Below, in pieces: positions 6,699 to 6,830 of a stretch of DNA of 6,830 nt (position 1 is the first letter of the stretch; each line of letters starts with the position of its first letter). The notes under the pieces are model-generated. The model ran no database searches. It had not been told where the DNA came from and was given only the letters and a program-made list of their open reading frames with translations. Source of the DNA: an uncultured Bacteroidota bacterium (GTDB lineage Bacteria; Bacteroidota; Bacteroidia; Chitinophagales; Chitinophagaceae); the NCBI GenBank assembly GCA_903879995.1, contig CAIRNW010000320.1:1-6830 (forward strand), in the 5' to 3' direction. The position numbers and the translations under genes are program-made.

Positions 6699-6774
6699 TT
6701 ATACCGTACAATTTAAGGCAGTTTTTCGTGTTATCTTTGACCCCTTTGATAAACAGCCTCCATGCTGGATTACC
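6699..6774. promoter_or_regulatory. Divergent control region, sigma operon / tRNA-Arg
   Basis: These 76 bases separate the start of the minus-strand sigma gene from the plus-strand tRNA and must hold signals for both. For the tRNA there is a clear −7 element (annotated separately). For the sigma operon no Shine-Dalgarno and no convincing promoter is visible; the closest minus-strand match is a TAAATTG at about 6708–6714, one base short of the TAnnTTTG form and too close to the ATG to be persuasive. An imperfect inverted repeat (6729–6735 with 6748–6755) lies in the middle. Confidence 0.5.
6732..6739 (+). promoter_or_regulatory. Bacteroidota-type −7 promoter element for tRNA-Arg
   Basis: TATCTTTG is an exact match to the Bacteroidota −7 consensus TAnnTTTG and lies 35 bases before the tRNA, so transcription would begin near 6745 with a leader of about 30 bases to be removed by RNase P. 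The matching −33 TTG is not present at the ideal distance; the nearest sequence is an ATTT around 6711–6714. The exact −7 match and its placement make this a good candidate, not a proven promoter. Confidence 0.5.
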
Positions 6775-6830
6775 GGTCCCGTAGTTCAATGGATAGAATA
6801 GAAGTTTCCTAAACTTTAGATACAGGTTCG
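6775..6830 (+). tRNA. tRNA-Arg (anticodon CCT), 3' end outside the window
   Basis: The first 56 bases of a tRNA can be folded by hand. The acceptor strand is GGTCCCG (6775–6781), followed by TA. The D stem pairs GTTC with GAAT around a loop containing the conserved GG. The anticodon stem pairs GAAGT with ACTTT (one G·U pair). The seven-base loop is TTCCTAA, with anticodon CCT at 6808–6810, which reads the arginine codon AGG. A short variable loop AGAT leads to the T-arm strand ACAGG and the start of the T loop (TTCG) at the window edge. The 3' half of the T arm, the acceptor 3' strand and the CCA end cannot be checked here. All visible stems pair, so it looks functional. Confidence 0.93.

Noticed and set aside
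1..6830. Mobile element, CRISPR array, defence or toxin–antitoxin system
   Set aside because: I saw no transposase or integrase, no spaced repeats, no terminal inverted repeats and no change in base composition between genes. The tRNA at the right edge could be an integration site, but its 3' end and flank are outside the window, so nothing supports an island here.

Overview
The window looks like chromosomal DNA from a member of the Bacteroidota, probably close to the Chitinophagaceae. That placement is inferred from protein style (an exported protein whose signal peptide ends in FSQ, a serC–DUF1015 pair, a Spy/CpxP-like protein behind an ECF sigma factor), from the absence of Shine-Dalgarno sequences before the starts, and from a Bacteroidota-type promoter element (TAnnTTTG) near the right end. 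No similarity search was possible.

Left part, plus strand (1–5258): five tightly packed genes that probably form one transcription unit. They are the 3' end of an unidentified gene (1–135), serC for phosphoserine aminotransferase (122–1195, overlapping the previous gene by 14 bases), a DUF1015 protein (1197–2417, one base after serC), an exported TPR protein (2430–3437) and a long-chain acyl-CoA synthetase (3477–5258). SerC and DUF1015 point to serine/phosphoserine metabolism. The TPR protein and the acyl-CoA synthetase have no evident functional link to it beyond co-orientation.

Right part, minus strand (6698 down to 5255): a three-gene regulatory cassette. It consists of an ECF sigma factor, a small single-pass membrane protein in the position and shape of an anti-sigma factor, and a membrane-anchored Spy/CpxP/CnrX-like protein that would lie in the periplasm. 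The simplest reading is a trans-envelope signalling module: the periplasmic protein senses or responds to envelope or metal stress, the small membrane protein holds the sigma factor, and the sigma factor turns on its targets. The cassette converges on the acyl-CoA synthetase gene, and the two stop codons overlap in four bases with no room for an intergenic terminator.

Right edge, plus strand: a tRNA-Arg (anticodon CCT) begins at 6775 and runs off the window. The 76 bases between it and the sigma gene are a divergent regulatory region with an exact TAnnTTTG element for the tRNA and an imperfect inverted repeat over that element. No mobile element, CRISPR array, insertion sequence or gene-free stretch above 300 bases is present. 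Most of the window is ordinary housekeeping. The two parts most worth following are the serC–DUF1015 coupling without serA, and the sigma/anti-sigma/Spy-like cassette.
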